A stretch of DNA of 51,158 nt from Halomonas sp. NO4 (GTDB taxonomy: Bacteria; Pseudomonadota; Gammaproteobacteria; Pseudomonadales; Halomonadaceae), in assembly GCF_010994375.1 (NCBI RefSeq), contig NZ_WHMA01000023.1, positions 1-51,158 on the forward strand. Reading direction: 5' to 3'. The notes below the pieces were generated by a model. That model did not search any database and had not been told where the DNA came from. It saw only the letters and a program-made list of their open reading frames with translations. Both the position numbers and the translations under genes were made by a program. Shown here piece after piece: positions 25,037 through 34,283 of the stretch; position 1 is the first letter of the stretch, and each line of letters opens with the position of its first letter.

Positions 25037-27796
25037 ATGTCGCTCGGCAACCGCCTCGCCCTGTGGATTGTCTGCCTGCCGCTAGCGGTGCTGGCCCTGG
25101 TGGCCGTCATCGCTCTCCACCAGGACACCCAGTGGCGCAAGGCGGCCCTGCAGAAGCGTCTGGTCACGGCGGCCGAGCTGCAGGCCCCGCAGCTGGCCGA
25201 GGCGCTGACCGCGGCCGATTCGTCACGCCTGGAAACGCTGGGGCATCGCCTGCTGGCCCTCGACGACGTGCGCCACGTCAGGGTCCACGATCCTTCAGGG
25301 GAGCCGCTGCTCGAACTGGGTTCCCGCAACAGCACGTTCACTGTCCCGGCGAACGCCGAGCGCCACCTGGACACCGGCGGCGATGTCTGGCGACTCGTCC
25401 TGCCCCTGCGCGCCGACGACGGTCGGGATGGTGCCCCCCGCGCGGGGTGGCTGGCGCTCGGCATCGACACCCGCCACCTGACGCTCGCTTTCTACCGCCA
25501 CCTGACGAGCACCGGCCTGGGCCTGCTGGTGCTCGGCCTACTGCTCTTCGTGCTCGGCACCAGCCTGGGCCGCCGCCTGGACGCTCGCCTGAACGATGCC
25601 GCCGAGGCACTGCACCTCCTCGCCAAGGGGAGTCGCCCCGCTCCGCTAGACGCGACCCAGGGGTCGCCGGAACTCAACCGCCTCGCTCGTCGCATCAACG
25701 CCCTGAGCGACACCCTGGAGCAGTCCCGCGACAACATGCAGCGCCAGATCCAGCAGACCACCGCCGAGCTGCAGGAATCGATGGAGACCATCGAGGTCAA
25801 GAACATCGAGCTCGACCTGGCCCACCGTCGCGCCTTGGAGGCGAGCCGCGTCAAGTCGGAATTCCTCGCCAGCATGAGCCACGAAATCCGCACCCCGCTC
25901 AACGGCATCGTCGGCTTCTGTCGCCTGCTGGGTCGCTCGCGGCTGGAGCCGCGTCAGCGCGAGTGGCTCGACCAGGTGCAGCTGGCCTGTGACAACCTGC
26001 TCGCCCTGGTCAACGACGTGCTGGACTTCTCGCGCCTCGAATCGGGACGCCTGGAACTGGAACGCACCGAGTTCGACATGGTGACGCTGGTCGACGAGGT
26101 GCTGGGCCTGCAGGCGCCGCTCGCGCACCAGAAGCATCTCGAGCTGCTCGGGCTGGTCTACGACGACGTGCCCTCCCCGCTGCGCGGCGACCCCCTGCGC
26201 ATCCGCCAGGTGCTCACCAACTTGGTGCACAACGCCCTGAAGTTTACCGAACGCGGCGAAGTGATCGTGCGGGTGATGGTCGATGACCCGTCACCCAGCG
26301 GCCAGATCATGCTGCATTGCCGGGTCAGCGACACCGGCATCGGCCTCACCCCCGAGCAGCAGCGCGAGCTTTTCCAGGCCTTTCGCCAGGCCACCCCGGG
26401 GCATACGCGACGCTACGGCGGCTCCGGCCTGGGCCTGGCCATCAGTCGCCAGCTGGTGGAGCAGATGGGCGGCGAGATCCGCGTGGAGAGCGAGCCGGGC
26501 CAGGGCAGCGTCTTCTTCTTCACCCTGCCGCTGGAAAGCCTCGCCAGGGCCGAGTCATTGTCGGAGCCGCTGTTCCACGGCGAGCGCGTCGCCCTCTACG
26601 AGCCCCATGCGTCGACCCGCTTCGCCCTGGCCCACCTGCTGCGCCACTGGGGCGCGCGGGTCGTCGAGGTGGCCAGCCTCGGCGAGGCCGATCCACCGCC
26701 GGCCCTGGTCGTGGCCACCCTGCCGGCACCGCTGACGTCGGCGGCTCGCTGCAACTGGCAGGCCAAGCTGGCCGAGTGCCAGGCCCCCACGCTGCTGCTG
26801 GTCAATGCCAGCCCCCTGGAACTCCCCCACCTGACCCTGCCCGAAGGCAGCGAGATGCTGTGCAAGCCGCTGGCCCGCCACCAGCTCGCCGATGCCCTGC
26901 ACCGCCTGGCGCGACAAGGCCTCACAGCGCCGCCCGAGCGGCACTCCCTGCGTCTGCTGGTGGTGGACGACAACGCCAGCAACCGCCGTCTGCTGCGCGA
27001 ACTGCTGACCCGCCCGGGGCTCGCCGTCGAAGAAGCGGCGAGCGGCGAGGAAGCACTGGCCCTGGCGGAGGGCGAATACTTTGACCTGGTGCTGATGGAC
27101 ATCCGCATGCCGGGACTGGACGGGGTCGAGACGACCCAGGCCCTGCGCCGTCTGGGCGGCACCTGGACTCGCTGCCCGGTGATCGCGGTGACGGCCCACG
27201 CCCTGGCGCCGGATCGCCAGCGGCTGCGCGAGGCGGGCCTGCAGGACGTGCTCGTCAAGCCGGTGGAGAGCCACCAGTTGGAGGCGCTGCTGCGCCACCA
27301 CCTGACAACGCTGCCCCCCAGCCAGGCAGCCGCCCTGCCCCTGCCCGACTCGCCCGACGAGGTCGCTGCCGACGAGGGCGCTGCCGGCGAGGGGCTGGAG
27401 GTGGTGGACCTCACACTCGGTACCCGCCTGGCCAACGGCAGCGAAGCCCTGGCCCGGGAGCTGCTCGACGAGCTGGCCCGCTCCCTGCCGGCCAGCGAAG
27501 CAGCCATGCGCGACGCCCTGGCCGCTGGCAACGAGGAGGCTCTGCTCGATGCCGTGCATGCCCTCAACGGCGCCTGCCGCTACTGCGGCGCCCCGGAGCT
27601 GGCGCTGATCGCCGAGACCTTGGAGACGCGCCTGCAATCCCGGGGACTGGCCGCGGTCGATGCCCTGATGACGGAGCTGTTCGATGCCATGGCCCGCCTG
27701 CGCGGCTGGCACGCCACACAGCCCTCAAGCCCCGCTCAGCCCTCGAGCACCACCATGGCCAGGGCCAGCTCGGCCTCGTCGGAGAGCGACAGGTGA
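25037..27796 (+). CDS. gacS: Hybrid tripartite sensor kinase GacS/BarA
   Basis: This inner-membrane sensor feeds the GacA/UvrY response regulator and the Csr/Rsm small-RNA system. It has 919 residues: a transmembrane helix (about 8-27), a periplasmic part, a second helix (about 163-183), HAMP, and a coiled-coil. HisKA follows with H282 in SMSHEIRTPLNG, then HATPase with NLVHNALKFTERG, DTGIGL and GSGLGLAI. A degenerate receiver (about 515-630) has lost its acidic pocket (ALYEPHASTRFALAHLL). A true receiver (638-760) has D688 in LVLMDIRMPGLDG. The HPt domain has H841 in AVHALNGACRYCG. AAGGAAGC precedes the ATG at 25037. The last 61 bp overlap acpS on the other strand. Confidence 0.95.
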   Translation: MSLGNRLALWIVCLPLAVLALVAVIALHQDTQWRKAALQKRLVTAAELQAPQLAEALTAADSSRLETLGHRLLALDDVRHVRVHDPSGEPLLELGSRNSTFTVPANAERHLDTGGDVWRLVLPLRADDGRDGAPRAGWLALGIDTRHLTLAFYRHLTSTGLGLLVLGLLLFVLGTSLGRRLDARLNDAAEALHLLAKGSRPAPLDATQGSPELNRLARRINALSDTLEQSRDNMQRQIQQTTAELQESMETIEVKNIELDLAHRRALEASRVKSEFLASMSHEIRTPLNGIVGFCRLLGRSRLEPRQREWLDQVQLACDNLLALVNDVLDFSRLESGRLELERTEFDMVTLVDEVLGLQAPLAHQKHLELLGLVYDDVPSPLRGDPLRIRQVLTNLVHNALKFTERGEVIVRVMVDDPSPSGQIMLHCRVSDTGIGLTPEQQRELFQAFRQATPGHTRRYGGSGLGLAISRQLVEQMGGEIRVESEPGQGSVFFFTLPLESLARAESLSEPLFHGERVALYEPHASTRFALAHLLRHWGARVVEVASLGEADPPPALVVATLPAPLTSAARCNWQAKLAECQAPTLLLVNASPLELPHLTLPEGSEMLCKPLARHQLADALHRLARQGLTAPPERHSLRLLVVDDNASNRRLLRELLTRPGLAVEEAASGEEALALAEGEYFDLVLMDIRMPGLDGVETTQALRRLGGTWTRCPVIAVTAHALAPDRQRLREAGLQDVLVKPVESHQLEALLRHHLTTLPPSQAAALPLPDSPDEVAADEGAAGEGLEVVDLTLGTRLANGSEALARELLDELARSLPASEAAMRDALAAGNEEALLDAVHALNGACRYCGAPELALIAETLETRLQSRGLAAVDALMTELFDAMARLRGWHATQPSSPAQPSSTTMARASSASSESDR

Positions 27797-28113
27797 AGCG
27801 CCTTGACGCCGGCGGCCTTGGCCACCTCGTGAGCCTTGCCAGACAGCACCAGTGACGGCCGGCCGAGGGCGTCGTTGACCACCGCGATCTCGCTCCAGCG
27901 CATGCCCCGACGCAGCCCGGTGCCCAGGGCCTTGACGAAGGCCTCCTTGGCGGCGAATCGCTTGGCCAGGTAGCTGGCGGGCTGGGAATGGCCGTTGAAG
28001 CGGTCGAACTCGGCTTCGCTGAGCAAGCGCCGGGCGAAGCGTGGCCCATGACGCACCATGCCCGCCTGGAAACGCGCCACTCGCGCGATGTCGGTGCCGA
28101 TGCCGATGATCAT
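27736..28113 (-). CDS. acpS: Holo-[acyl-carrier-protein] synthase
   Basis: AcpS transfers 4'-phosphopantetheine from CoA to apo-ACP. It has 125 residues, with the Mg-binding D8 in MIIGIGTDIARVARF and E57 in KRFAAKEAFVKALGTG, the two signature motifs. It is separated from pdxJ by 3 nt, as in the widespread pdxJ-acpS pair. Its C-terminal 20 codons are antisense to the end of gacS. Confidence 0.97.
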   Translation of the reverse strand: MIIGIGTDIARVARFQAGMVRHGPRFARRLLSEAEFDRFNGHSQPASYLAKRFAAKEAFVKALGTGLRRGMRWSEIAVVNDALGRPSLVLSGKAHEVAKAAGVKALHLSLSDEAELALAMVVLEG

Positions 28114-28116
28114 GGC

Positions 28117-28914
28117 TCAGTGGTCGTGGTCGTCGTGGTCATGGTCGTGATCATGGGCCTCGATGGCGGCCACCAGCCCCGCCTCCTGGCCGGCGATGAT
28201 GAGCCGCTTCATCTCCGCCACCGCTTCCTTGAGGCCCACGAACAGCGCACGCGCCACGATGGCATGGCCGATATTGAGCTCGTTGATGCCGGGGATGGCG
28301 GCGATCGCCTCGACGTTATGGTAGTGCAGCCCGTGGCCGGCGTTGACGGTGAGCCCGAGCTCCAGCGCCTGCTCGGCGGCCCGGCACAGCCGCGCGTATT
28401 CGCGACGTGCGGTCTCGCCTGTCGCCTCGGCATAGGCACCGGTGTGCAGCTCGATCACCGGCGCGCCCGCCTTCACCGCTGCCTCGATCTGGGTCAGATC
28501 GGGGTCGATGAACAGCGACACCTCGCAGCCCGCGGCGGCCAGCCGCCGGCAGGCGTCGGCCACGGCGCCGAGGCTGCCGGCCACGTCGAGCCCCCCCTCG
28601 GTGGTCAGCTCTTCGCGTTTCTCCGGCACCAGGCAGACATGGGCTGGGCGCACCTGCTCGGCCAGCGCGATCATCTCGTCGGTGACCGCCATCTCCAGGT
28701 TCATGCGGGTATTGAGCGTCTCGGCCAGCAGGCGCACGTCGCGCTCCTGGATATGCCGGCGGTCCTCGCGCAGGTGGATGGTAATGCCGTCGGCACCGGC
28801 CTCCTCGGCCAGCAGCGCGGCCTGGACCGGGTCGGGATAGCGGGTGCCGCGGGCCTGGCGCAGCGTGGCAACGTGGTCGATGTTGACGCCGAGCAGTAGG
28901 CGCGGGGGGTGCAT
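28117..28914 (-). CDS. pdxJ: Pyridoxine 5'-phosphate synthase
   Basis: PdxJ condenses 1-deoxyxylulose 5-phosphate with 3-amino-2-oxopropyl phosphate to make PNP (vitamin B6). It has 265 residues in a TIM barrel: [39 protein letters not shown], and [20 protein letters not shown] with the catalytic His and Glu segments. The ATG at 28914 has GGAGAG 6 bases upstream. The C-terminus carries an odd tail of 12 alternating His and Asp residues ([12 protein letters not shown]) that is not needed for the fold and could bind metal ions. Confidence 0.96.
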   Translation of the reverse strand: MHPPRLLLGVNIDHVATLRQARGTRYPDPVQAALLAEEAGADGITIHLREDRRHIQERDVRLLAETLNTRMNLEMAVTDEMIALAEQVRPAHVCLVPEKREELTTEGGLDVAGSLGAVADACRRLAAAGCEVSLFIDPDLTQIEAAVKAGAPVIELHTGAYAEATGETARREYARLCRAAEQALELGLTVNAGHGLHYHNVEAIAAIPGINELNIGHAIVARALFVGLKEAVAEMKRLIIAGQEAGLVAAIEAHDHDHDHDDHDH

Positions 28915-28944
28915 GGGACTCTCCAGCAGCACGATGGGAAAAGG

Positions 28945-29646
28945 TCAGTGTGACGGTGAACGACGCCGCTCGACAAGCTGGCGCATCAGCTCCCGGGAGC
29001 GCAGCGGCCGGGCACCGAGCAGCGGCGCCAGCGCCGCCCGGGTCACCGCCTTGGCCGCGCCGGCCAGGCCCGGCTCATCCCAGCCGCCGCTGGCCAGCAG
29101 GCGAAGGGTGCGCCCGTCGAGGCCCGGATCGGCCACGACGAAGGCGCGGGACGCGGCATCGAAACGGTAGCGGCGCTGGGGGTCGAGCTCGCCACCCTGC
29201 GGGTCGGTGAAGCGCGGGGCGGCATCCAGCGCCTCGAGCAGCGCCACCTCCAGGCGCCGCAGCCCCGGCGCCCGGGCCTCGGGCCGCGGCAGCGCCTCGA
29301 GCAGTGCCGTGTAGTGGGCGAACACCTCGGCCACCGGCAGCTCCAGCGGCAGCGTGCGGGTCAGCAGTTCGTTGGCGTAGAGCCCGCATAGCAAGCCTTC
29401 GCCGGCGAGCATCGCCGCTGCCCCACCGCTCTCCATCAGCCGCAGGCGCTTGAGTTCGCCCTCGCCCACCCAGGTGACGTGCAACGGCGAGAAGGGTTGC
29501 AGCCGCCCGCGGGAGCGAGAGCCAGGGCGCTGCACGCCCTGGGCCACCGCCCGCACCCGCCCGTGCTCGAGGGTGAGCAGGTCGACCAGCGCACTGGTCT
29601 CGCGGTAGGGGCGCTTGTGCAGCAGGAAGGCGGGCTGCGGCTGCAT
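28945..29646 (-). CDS. recO: DNA repair protein RecO
   Basis: RecO works with RecF and RecR to load RecA onto SSB-coated single-stranded gaps. It has 233 residues, with an N-terminal OB fold (AFLLHKRPYRETSALVDLLT, then EHGRVRAVAQGVQRPGSRSR) and a helical C-terminal domain ending VTRAALAPLLGARPLRSREL. No zinc-finger cysteines are evident, as in E. coli RecO. The ATG at 29646 has no clear Shine-Dalgarno sequence; the DNA upstream belongs to the palindromic element separating it from era. In most relatives era and recO are nearly contiguous. Confidence 0.95.
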   Translation of the reverse strand: MQPQPAFLLHKRPYRETSALVDLLTLEHGRVRAVAQGVQRPGSRSRGRLQPFSPLHVTWVGEGELKRLRLMESGGAAAMLAGEGLLCGLYANELLTRTLPLELPVAEVFAHYTALLEALPRPEARAPGLRRLEVALLEALDAAPRFTDPQGGELDPQRRYRFDAASRAFVVADPGLDGRTLRLLASGGWDEPGLAGAAKAVTRAALAPLLGARPLRSRELMRQLVERRRSPSH

Positions 29647-29670
29647 TATGCGGAGCCTGGAATGCGTTCA

Positions 29671-29787
29671 AACCTCGTCGAGCGAAGGCCAGACAAGGCA
29701 AAAAACGTCGAGATAGCGGAGTTTACGAATCTGTAAATGAGCATATCGAGACGGTTTTTAACGCAGTATGGGCGAGCGCAGGCAGGT
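29671..29787. repeat. Extragenic palindromic element between era and recO
   Basis: This is an AT-richer block with a long imperfect hairpin. AAAAACGTC and GATA pair with TATC and GACGGTTTTT, and GTTTAC pairs with GTAAAT around the loop GAATCT. Outer edges are roughly GTCGAGCGAAGGCC and GCAGTATGGGCGAGCGCAGG. From memory, similar blocks recur in intergenic DNA of Halomonas-like and Pseudomonas-like genomes. The boundaries are approximate. Confidence 0.6.
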
Positions 29788-29792
29788 TTGGC

Positions 29793-30692
29793 TCATTCCA
29801 AGTCGTAGCCCAGGCTCTTCAAGGCCCTTTCATTGTCCGACCAGCCGCGCTTCACCTTGACCCACAGGTTGAGCATCACTTTGGCGCCGAGCAGACGCTC
29901 CATCTCGAGTCGCGCGTCGCGGCCGATGGCCTTGATGCGCTCGCCGTTCTCGCCGATCAGGATCTTCTTCTGACCGGCACGCTCCACCAGGACGAGGGCG
30001 CTGATGTGCACCACCCGGCCTTCGTCGCGGAACTCCTCGATCTCCACCGTCATCTGGTAGGGCAGCTCGTCGCCGAGCTGACGCATGATCTTCTCGCGAA
30101 CCAGCTCCGCGGCCAGGAAGCGCTGGCTCTTGTCGGTGATCTGGTCGTCGGGGAAGTAGTGCGGGCTCTCCGGCAGGTGCTTGGCCACCTCCGTCTCGAG
30201 CTCGGGGAGGTTGGTGCCGTGCTTGGCGGAGATCGGCACGATGGCGGCGAAGTCACGCCGCGCGCCCACGCTCTCGAGCCACGGCAGCAGGGCGCGCTTG
30301 TCCTGGAGGCGGTCGACCTTGTTGACGGCCAGGATCACCGGCGCCGTGACGTGCTCGAGGCGCTCGAGCACCACCTGGTCCTCGTCGCTCCAGCGGGTGC
30401 GGTCGATGATGAAGACCACGCAGTCGACGTCGCGCAGCGCCTGGGTGGCTGCCTGGTTCATGAAGCGGTTGATCGCCTTGTTGCGATCCTTGGCCAGGAT
30501 GTGGATGCCGGGCGTGTCGACGTAGATGAACTGCGCCTCGCCCTCGGTCTTGATGCCCATCACCTGATGGCGGGTGGTCTGGGGCCGGCGCGAGGTGATC
30601 GACACCTTCTGGCCGAGGAGGCGATTCATCAGGGTGGACTTGCCCACGTTGGGGCGCCCGACGATGGCCACGAAGCCGCAAGTCTCGCTCAT
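29793..30692 (-). CDS. era: GTPase Era
   Basis: Era is an essential GTPase that binds 16S rRNA and the inner membrane and aids 30S maturation. It has 299 residues: the G1 loop GRPNVGKST (12-20), DTPG in [14 protein letters not shown] in [10 protein letters not shown], and a C-terminal KH domain ([20 protein letters not shown] followed by [20 protein letters not shown]). The start at [12 protein letters not shown] overlaps the rnc stop by ATGA, so coupling with RNase III is likely, as in E. coli. Confidence 0.97.
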   Translation of the reverse strand: MSETCGFVAIVGRPNVGKSTLMNRLLGQKVSITSRRPQTTRHQVMGIKTEGEAQFIYVDTPGIHILAKDRNKAINRFMNQAATQALRDVDCVVFIIDRTRWSDEDQVVLERLEHVTAPVILAVNKVDRLQDKRALLPWLESVGARRDFAAIVPISAKHGTNLPELETEVAKHLPESPHYFPDDQITDKSQRFLAAELVREKIMRQLGDELPYQMTVEIEEFRDEGRVVHISALVLVERAGQKKILIGENGERIKAIGRDARLEMERLLGAKVMLNLWVKVKRGWSDNERALKSLGYDLE

Positions 30693-31381
30693 GTGCGCAG
30701 CCCTCCGCGCGGGTCGAGCCGGACCAGCGCCTTGTCGGCGGCTTGCTGCTCGGCGTGGCGGCGACTGGAGCCGGTCCCCAGGGTGCAGGCCTCGAGCAGC
30801 TCCACGTGGCACTCGACGGTGAAGGTCTGGTCGTGGGCCTCGCCCTCGACGGACACCACCTCGTAGCGCGGCAGAGACGCCTGGCGCGACTGCAGGAACT
30901 CCTGCAGGCGGGTCTTGGGGTCCTTCTGGGTATCCTGCAGGTCGATCGCTTCCAGGCGCTCGGCGTACCAGGCCAACACCCGCGACCGGGCGGTGTCCAT
31001 GCCGGCATCCAGGTAGATGGCACCGATCACCCCCTCGACGGCATCGGCGAGGATGGAGTCGCGACGGTGGCCGCCGCTTTTCATCTCGCCCGACCCCAGC
31101 CGCAGACACTCGCCGAAGGCCATTTCCCGGGCCAGCTCGGCCAGTGTCTGGCCGCGCACCAGGCGCGCGCGCAGGCGCGACAGCTGCCCCTCCCGAGCCT
31201 GGGGAAAGCGCTGGTAGAGCGCCTCGGCAATGACGAAGTTGACGATGGAGTCACCGAGAAACTCGAGACGTTCGTTGTTCTGTCCGCCGAAGCTGCGATG
31301 GGTCAGGGCCAGCTCCAGCAGCGAGATGTCGCTGAAGTCATGGCCGATCCGTCGGCTGAAGGCGATAAGAGAATGGCTCAC
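30689..31381 (-). CDS. rnc: Ribonuclease III
   Basis: RNase III cleaves double-stranded RNA during rRNA processing and mRNA decay. It has 230 residues, with the catalytic signature [13 protein letters not shown] (E37, E40, D44) and the second acidic cluster in [15 protein letters not shown]-terminal dsRNA-binding domain has [20 protein letters not shown] and [19 protein letters not shown]. It starts with GTG at 31381, with AGGAG upstream. It lies 70 nt after lepB and overlaps era. Confidence 0.97.
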   Translation of the reverse strand: MSHSLIAFSRRIGHDFSDISLLELALTHRSFGGQNNERLEFLGDSIVNFVIAEALYQRFPQAREGQLSRLRARLVRGQTLAELAREMAFGECLRLGSGEMKSGGHRRDSILADAVEGVIGAIYLDAGMDTARSRVLAWYAERLEAIDLQDTQKDPKTRLQEFLQSRQASLPRYEVVSVEGEAHDQTFTVECHVELLEACTLGTGSSRRHAEQQAADKALVRLDPRGGLRT

Positions 31382-31451
31382 GAGGCTCCTGCTAGTCTGC
31401 GGTTGATACGGCGGAGCATCAGCTCCGCCCCGGCCACGTTCACGGCCGATG

Positions 31452-32255
31452 TCAATGGATGCGTCGCACGCTGGTGAAGCTGGGCAGGCCGCCATCCCAG
31501 TGCATCCACACGGCGAAGGCGCGCCCCACGATGTTCTCCTCCGGCACGAAGCCCCAGTAGCGACTGTCGTTGGAGTGGTCGCGATTATCGCCCATGGTGA
31601 AGTAGTGGCCTTCCGGCACCACCACCTCGCGCACCCGCGGCCCCGGATCCCGGGGATTATTGTAGATTCGGTGGCTGAGCTCGCCCAGTTGCTCCTCCAG
31701 CAGCCACTCGTCGGGCTCGCCCGGCGGCGCGGGATCGAGCAGTTGCTTGGGCACCGGCTCGCCGTTGATATAGAGCTGCTTGTCCTCGTAGCGCAGCCGG
31801 TCGCCGGGCAGGCCCACCACACGCTTGATGAAGTTCACCGCCGGCTCGTTGGGAAAGCGGAACACCATGACATCGCCGCGCTCGGGCTCGCCCAGCTCGA
31901 CGAATTGCGTGTTGGTGACCGGCAGGCGCAGCCCGTAGGCGAACTTGTTGACCAGGATGAAGTCGCCCACCTCCAGCGTCGGGCGCATCGAGCCGGAAGG
32001 GATCTGGAACGGCTCGACCAAAAAGCTTCTCAGCAGCAGCACCACCAACAGCACCGGGAAGAAGGAGCGGGCGTAGTCGACCGGCCAGGGCTCCTTGACC
32101 GCCTTGTGGCGGGCCGCCTCGCTCAGCCCCTCGGTGGTACCGGCCTCGACGGTGGCCAGCCGGCGGCGCCGTGCCGGACGCCACCACATCAGGTCAAGCC
32201 CCCAGATCACTCCGGTGAGCGCTACCGCGATCACCAGCAGAAGAGAAAAATCCAT
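31452..32255 (-). CDS. lepB: Signal peptidase I
   Basis: LepB cleaves signal peptides at the periplasmic face of the inner membrane. It has 267 residues with two transmembrane helices: [20 protein letters not shown] near the N-terminus, and [16 protein letters not shown] just before the catalytic domain. The nucleophile is S89 in [10 protein letters not shown], and the general base is K144 in [26 protein letters not shown] is the conserved box E. It follows lepA by 12 nt in the classical lepA-lepB arrangement. Confidence 0.97.
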   Translation of the reverse strand: MDFSLLLVIAVALTGVIWGLDLMWWRPARRRRLATVEAGTTEGLSEAARHKAVKEPWPVDYARSFFPVLLVVLLLRSFLVEPFQIPSGSMRPTLEVGDFILVNKFAYGLRLPVTNTQFVELGEPERGDVMVFRFPNEPAVNFIKRVVGLPGDRLRYEDKQLYINGEPVPKQLLDPAPPGEPDEWLLEEQLGELSHRIYNNPRDPGPRVREVVVPEGHYFTMGDNRDHSNDSRYWGFVPEENIVGRAFAVWMHWDGGLPSFTSVRRIH

Positions 32256-32268
32256 GTTGCGTCGGTTC

Positions 32269-34086
32269 CTAGTCGTTGACCTTGAGCACGGCGAGGAAGG
32301 CGTCCTGGGGAATCTCCACCCGGCCCACCTGTTTCATGCGCTTCTTGCCCGCCTTCTGCTTCTCGAGCAGCTTCTTCTTGCGCGTCACGTCGCCGCCGTA
32401 GCACTTGGCGGTGACGTTCTTGCGCAGCGCCTTGACCGTGGAGCGGGCCACTACCTGGCCGCCGATGGCCGCCTGAATGGCCACATCGAACATCTGGCGG
32501 GGGATCAGCTCTTTCATCTTGTCGACCAGCAGGCGGCCGCGGGAATGGGCGTGATCGCGGTGGATGATCACCGCCAGGGCATCGACGCGGTCGCCGTTGA
32601 TCAGCACGTCGAGGCGTACCAGCCTCGCCGCCTCGAAACGCTCGAAGTTGTACTCCAGGGACGCATAGCCCTTGGAGATCGACTTGAGGCGATCGAAGAA
32701 GTCCATCACCACCTCAGACATGGGCAGCTCGTAAGTGAGCTGGATCTGGCTGCCGAGGAACTGCATGTCGAGCTGGGTCCCGCGCCGGCCTTCGCACTCG
32801 GTGATGACGTTGCCGACGAAGTCCTGGGGCACCAGGATGCTGGCGCGCACGATGGGCTCGCGCATCTCCTCCACATCGGCCATGTCGGGCAGCTTGGAGG
32901 GGTTGGCGACGTAGAGAACCTCGCCGTTCTTCATCGCCAGCTCGTAGACCACGGTGGGCGCGGTGGTGAGCAGGTCCAGGTCATACTCGCGCTCGAGGCG
33001 CTCCTGGATGATCTCCATGTGCAGGGTGCCGAGAAAGCCCACCCGGAAGCCGAAACCCAGGGCGTCGGAGTTCTCGGGCTCGTACTCCAGGGAAGCGTCG
33101 TTGAGCGCCAGCTTCTCCAGGGCGTCGCGGAAGTCCTCATAGTCGTCGGCGCTGACCGGGAACATGCCGGCGTAGACCTGAGGCTTGACCTTCTGGAAAC
33201 CGGGCAGGCGCGGCACGTCGGGCGTCTTGGCGTGGGTGATGGTGTCGCCCACTGGAGCCCCGTGGATGTCCTTGATGCCCGCGACGATGAAGCCCACCTC
33301 ACCGGCGCGCAGGACACCGGTTTCCTTGCGCAGCGGCGTGAAGATGCCCACCTCGTTGGCCTGCCAGTCGCGACCGGTGGACTTGATGCGGATCTTGTCG
33401 CCCTTCTTCAGGGTGCCGTCGAAAAGCCGAACCAGCGACACCACGCCCAGGTAGTTGTCGAACCAGGAGTCGATGATCAGCGCCTGCAGCGGGGCCTGGG
33501 TGTCGCCCTTGGGCGGCGGAATGTCGCGTACCAGGCGCTCGAGCAGCGCCTCGATGCCGATGCCATTCTTGGCGGAAACCTGGCAGGCATCGGTGGCGTC
33601 GAGGCCAATGATCTCTTCGATTTCGTGCGAAACCTTGTCGGGGTCGGCCTGCGGCAGGTCGATCTTGTTGAGTACCGGCAGCACCTCGAGACCCTGTTCG
33701 ATCGCCGTGTAGCAGTTGGCCACCGACTGCGCCTCGACGCCCTGCCCCGCATCCACGACCAGCAGCGCCCCTTCGCAGGCGTAGAGCGAGCGCGAGACCT
33801 CGTAGGAGAAGTCCACGTGACCGGGGGTGTCGATGAAGTTGAGCTGGTAGGTGTTGCCGTCCTGGGCGTGGTAGTCCAGCGTGACCGACTGCGCCTTGAT
33901 GGTAATGCCCCGCTCGCGCTCGAGATCCATCGAATCGAGCACCTGCTCCTTGAGCTCGCGTTCGGTCAGGCCACCGCAGGTCTGAATCAGGCGGTCGGCC
34001 AGGGTGGACTTGCCGTGGTCGATGTGGGCGATGATCGAGAAGTTCCGTATTCCCTTGATGACTTTGCGCTCTTCTGTGGTTGCCAT
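32269..34086 (-). CDS. lepA: Elongation factor 4
   Basis: LepA (EF4) is a translational GTPase related to EF-G, implicated in 30S biogenesis and back-translocation. It has 605 residues. The G1 loop is [15 protein letters not shown], followed by [19 protein letters not shown] and [10 protein letters not shown]. The C-terminus carries the LepA-specific domain with [20 protein letters not shown]. The ATG at 34086 gives the usual N-terminus [20 protein letters not shown]; a longer open frame upstream is not coding. Confidence 0.97.
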   Translation of the reverse strand: MATTEERKVIKGIRNFSIIAHIDHGKSTLADRLIQTCGGLTERELKEQVLDSMDLERERGITIKAQSVTLDYHAQDGNTYQLNFIDTPGHVDFSYEVSRSLYACEGALLVVDAGQGVEAQSVANCYTAIEQGLEVLPVLNKIDLPQADPDKVSHEIEEIIGLDATDACQVSAKNGIGIEALLERLVRDIPPPKGDTQAPLQALIIDSWFDNYLGVVSLVRLFDGTLKKGDKIRIKSTGRDWQANEVGIFTPLRKETGVLRAGEVGFIVAGIKDIHGAPVGDTITHAKTPDVPRLPGFQKVKPQVYAGMFPVSADDYEDFRDALEKLALNDASLEYEPENSDALGFGFRVGFLGTLHMEIIQERLEREYDLDLLTTAPTVVYELAMKNGEVLYVANPSKLPDMADVEEMREPIVRASILVPQDFVGNVITECEGRRGTQLDMQFLGSQIQLTYELPMSEVVMDFFDRLKSISKGYASLEYNFERFEAARLVRLDVLINGDRVDALAVIIHRDHAHSRGRLLVDKMKELIPRQMFDVAIQAAIGGQVVARSTVKALRKNVTAKCYGGDVTRKKKLLEKQKAGKKRMKQVGRVEIPQDAFLAVLKVND

Positions 34087-34166
34087 GCGATAGAACCTGG
34101 GTCGTGTACGCGCCGCCTTGCGGGCTTGCTTGCCACCCCGCCAGGCGCGTCGAGAGAGATGCGCGC

Positions 34167-34196
34167 ATTGTACCGGCATGGCACGGGGTTGGACAG
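34167..34196 (-). promoter_or_regulatory. Promoter of the lepA operon
   Basis: On the minus strand the -10 is TACAAT (34172-34167), and a partial -35, CTGTCC (34196-34191), lies 18 bases upstream. It would drive lepA-lepB-rnc and possibly later genes. Confidence 0.45.
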
Positions 34197-34224
34197 CGCG
34201 CCTCGTCCAAGGCCCCACAACAGC

Positions 34225-34253
34225 GACGCCTCGCCGCTGGGCGGCGAGGCGTC
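34225..34253 (-). terminator. Hairpin terminator after mucD
   Basis: GACGCCTCGCCGC (34225-34237) pairs perfectly with GCGGCGAGGCGTC (34241-34253). It lies 31 nt beyond the mucD stop and upstream of the lepA promoter. There is no strong T run. Confidence 0.7.
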
Positions 34254-34283
34254 ATTGGCACCGGGCAGCCAGGGCCCGATCGG

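Noticed and set aside
29479..29736. 85-codon plus-strand frame running into the palindromic element
   Set aside because: It is antisense to recO for most of its length and ends in repeat sequence; no ribosome site.
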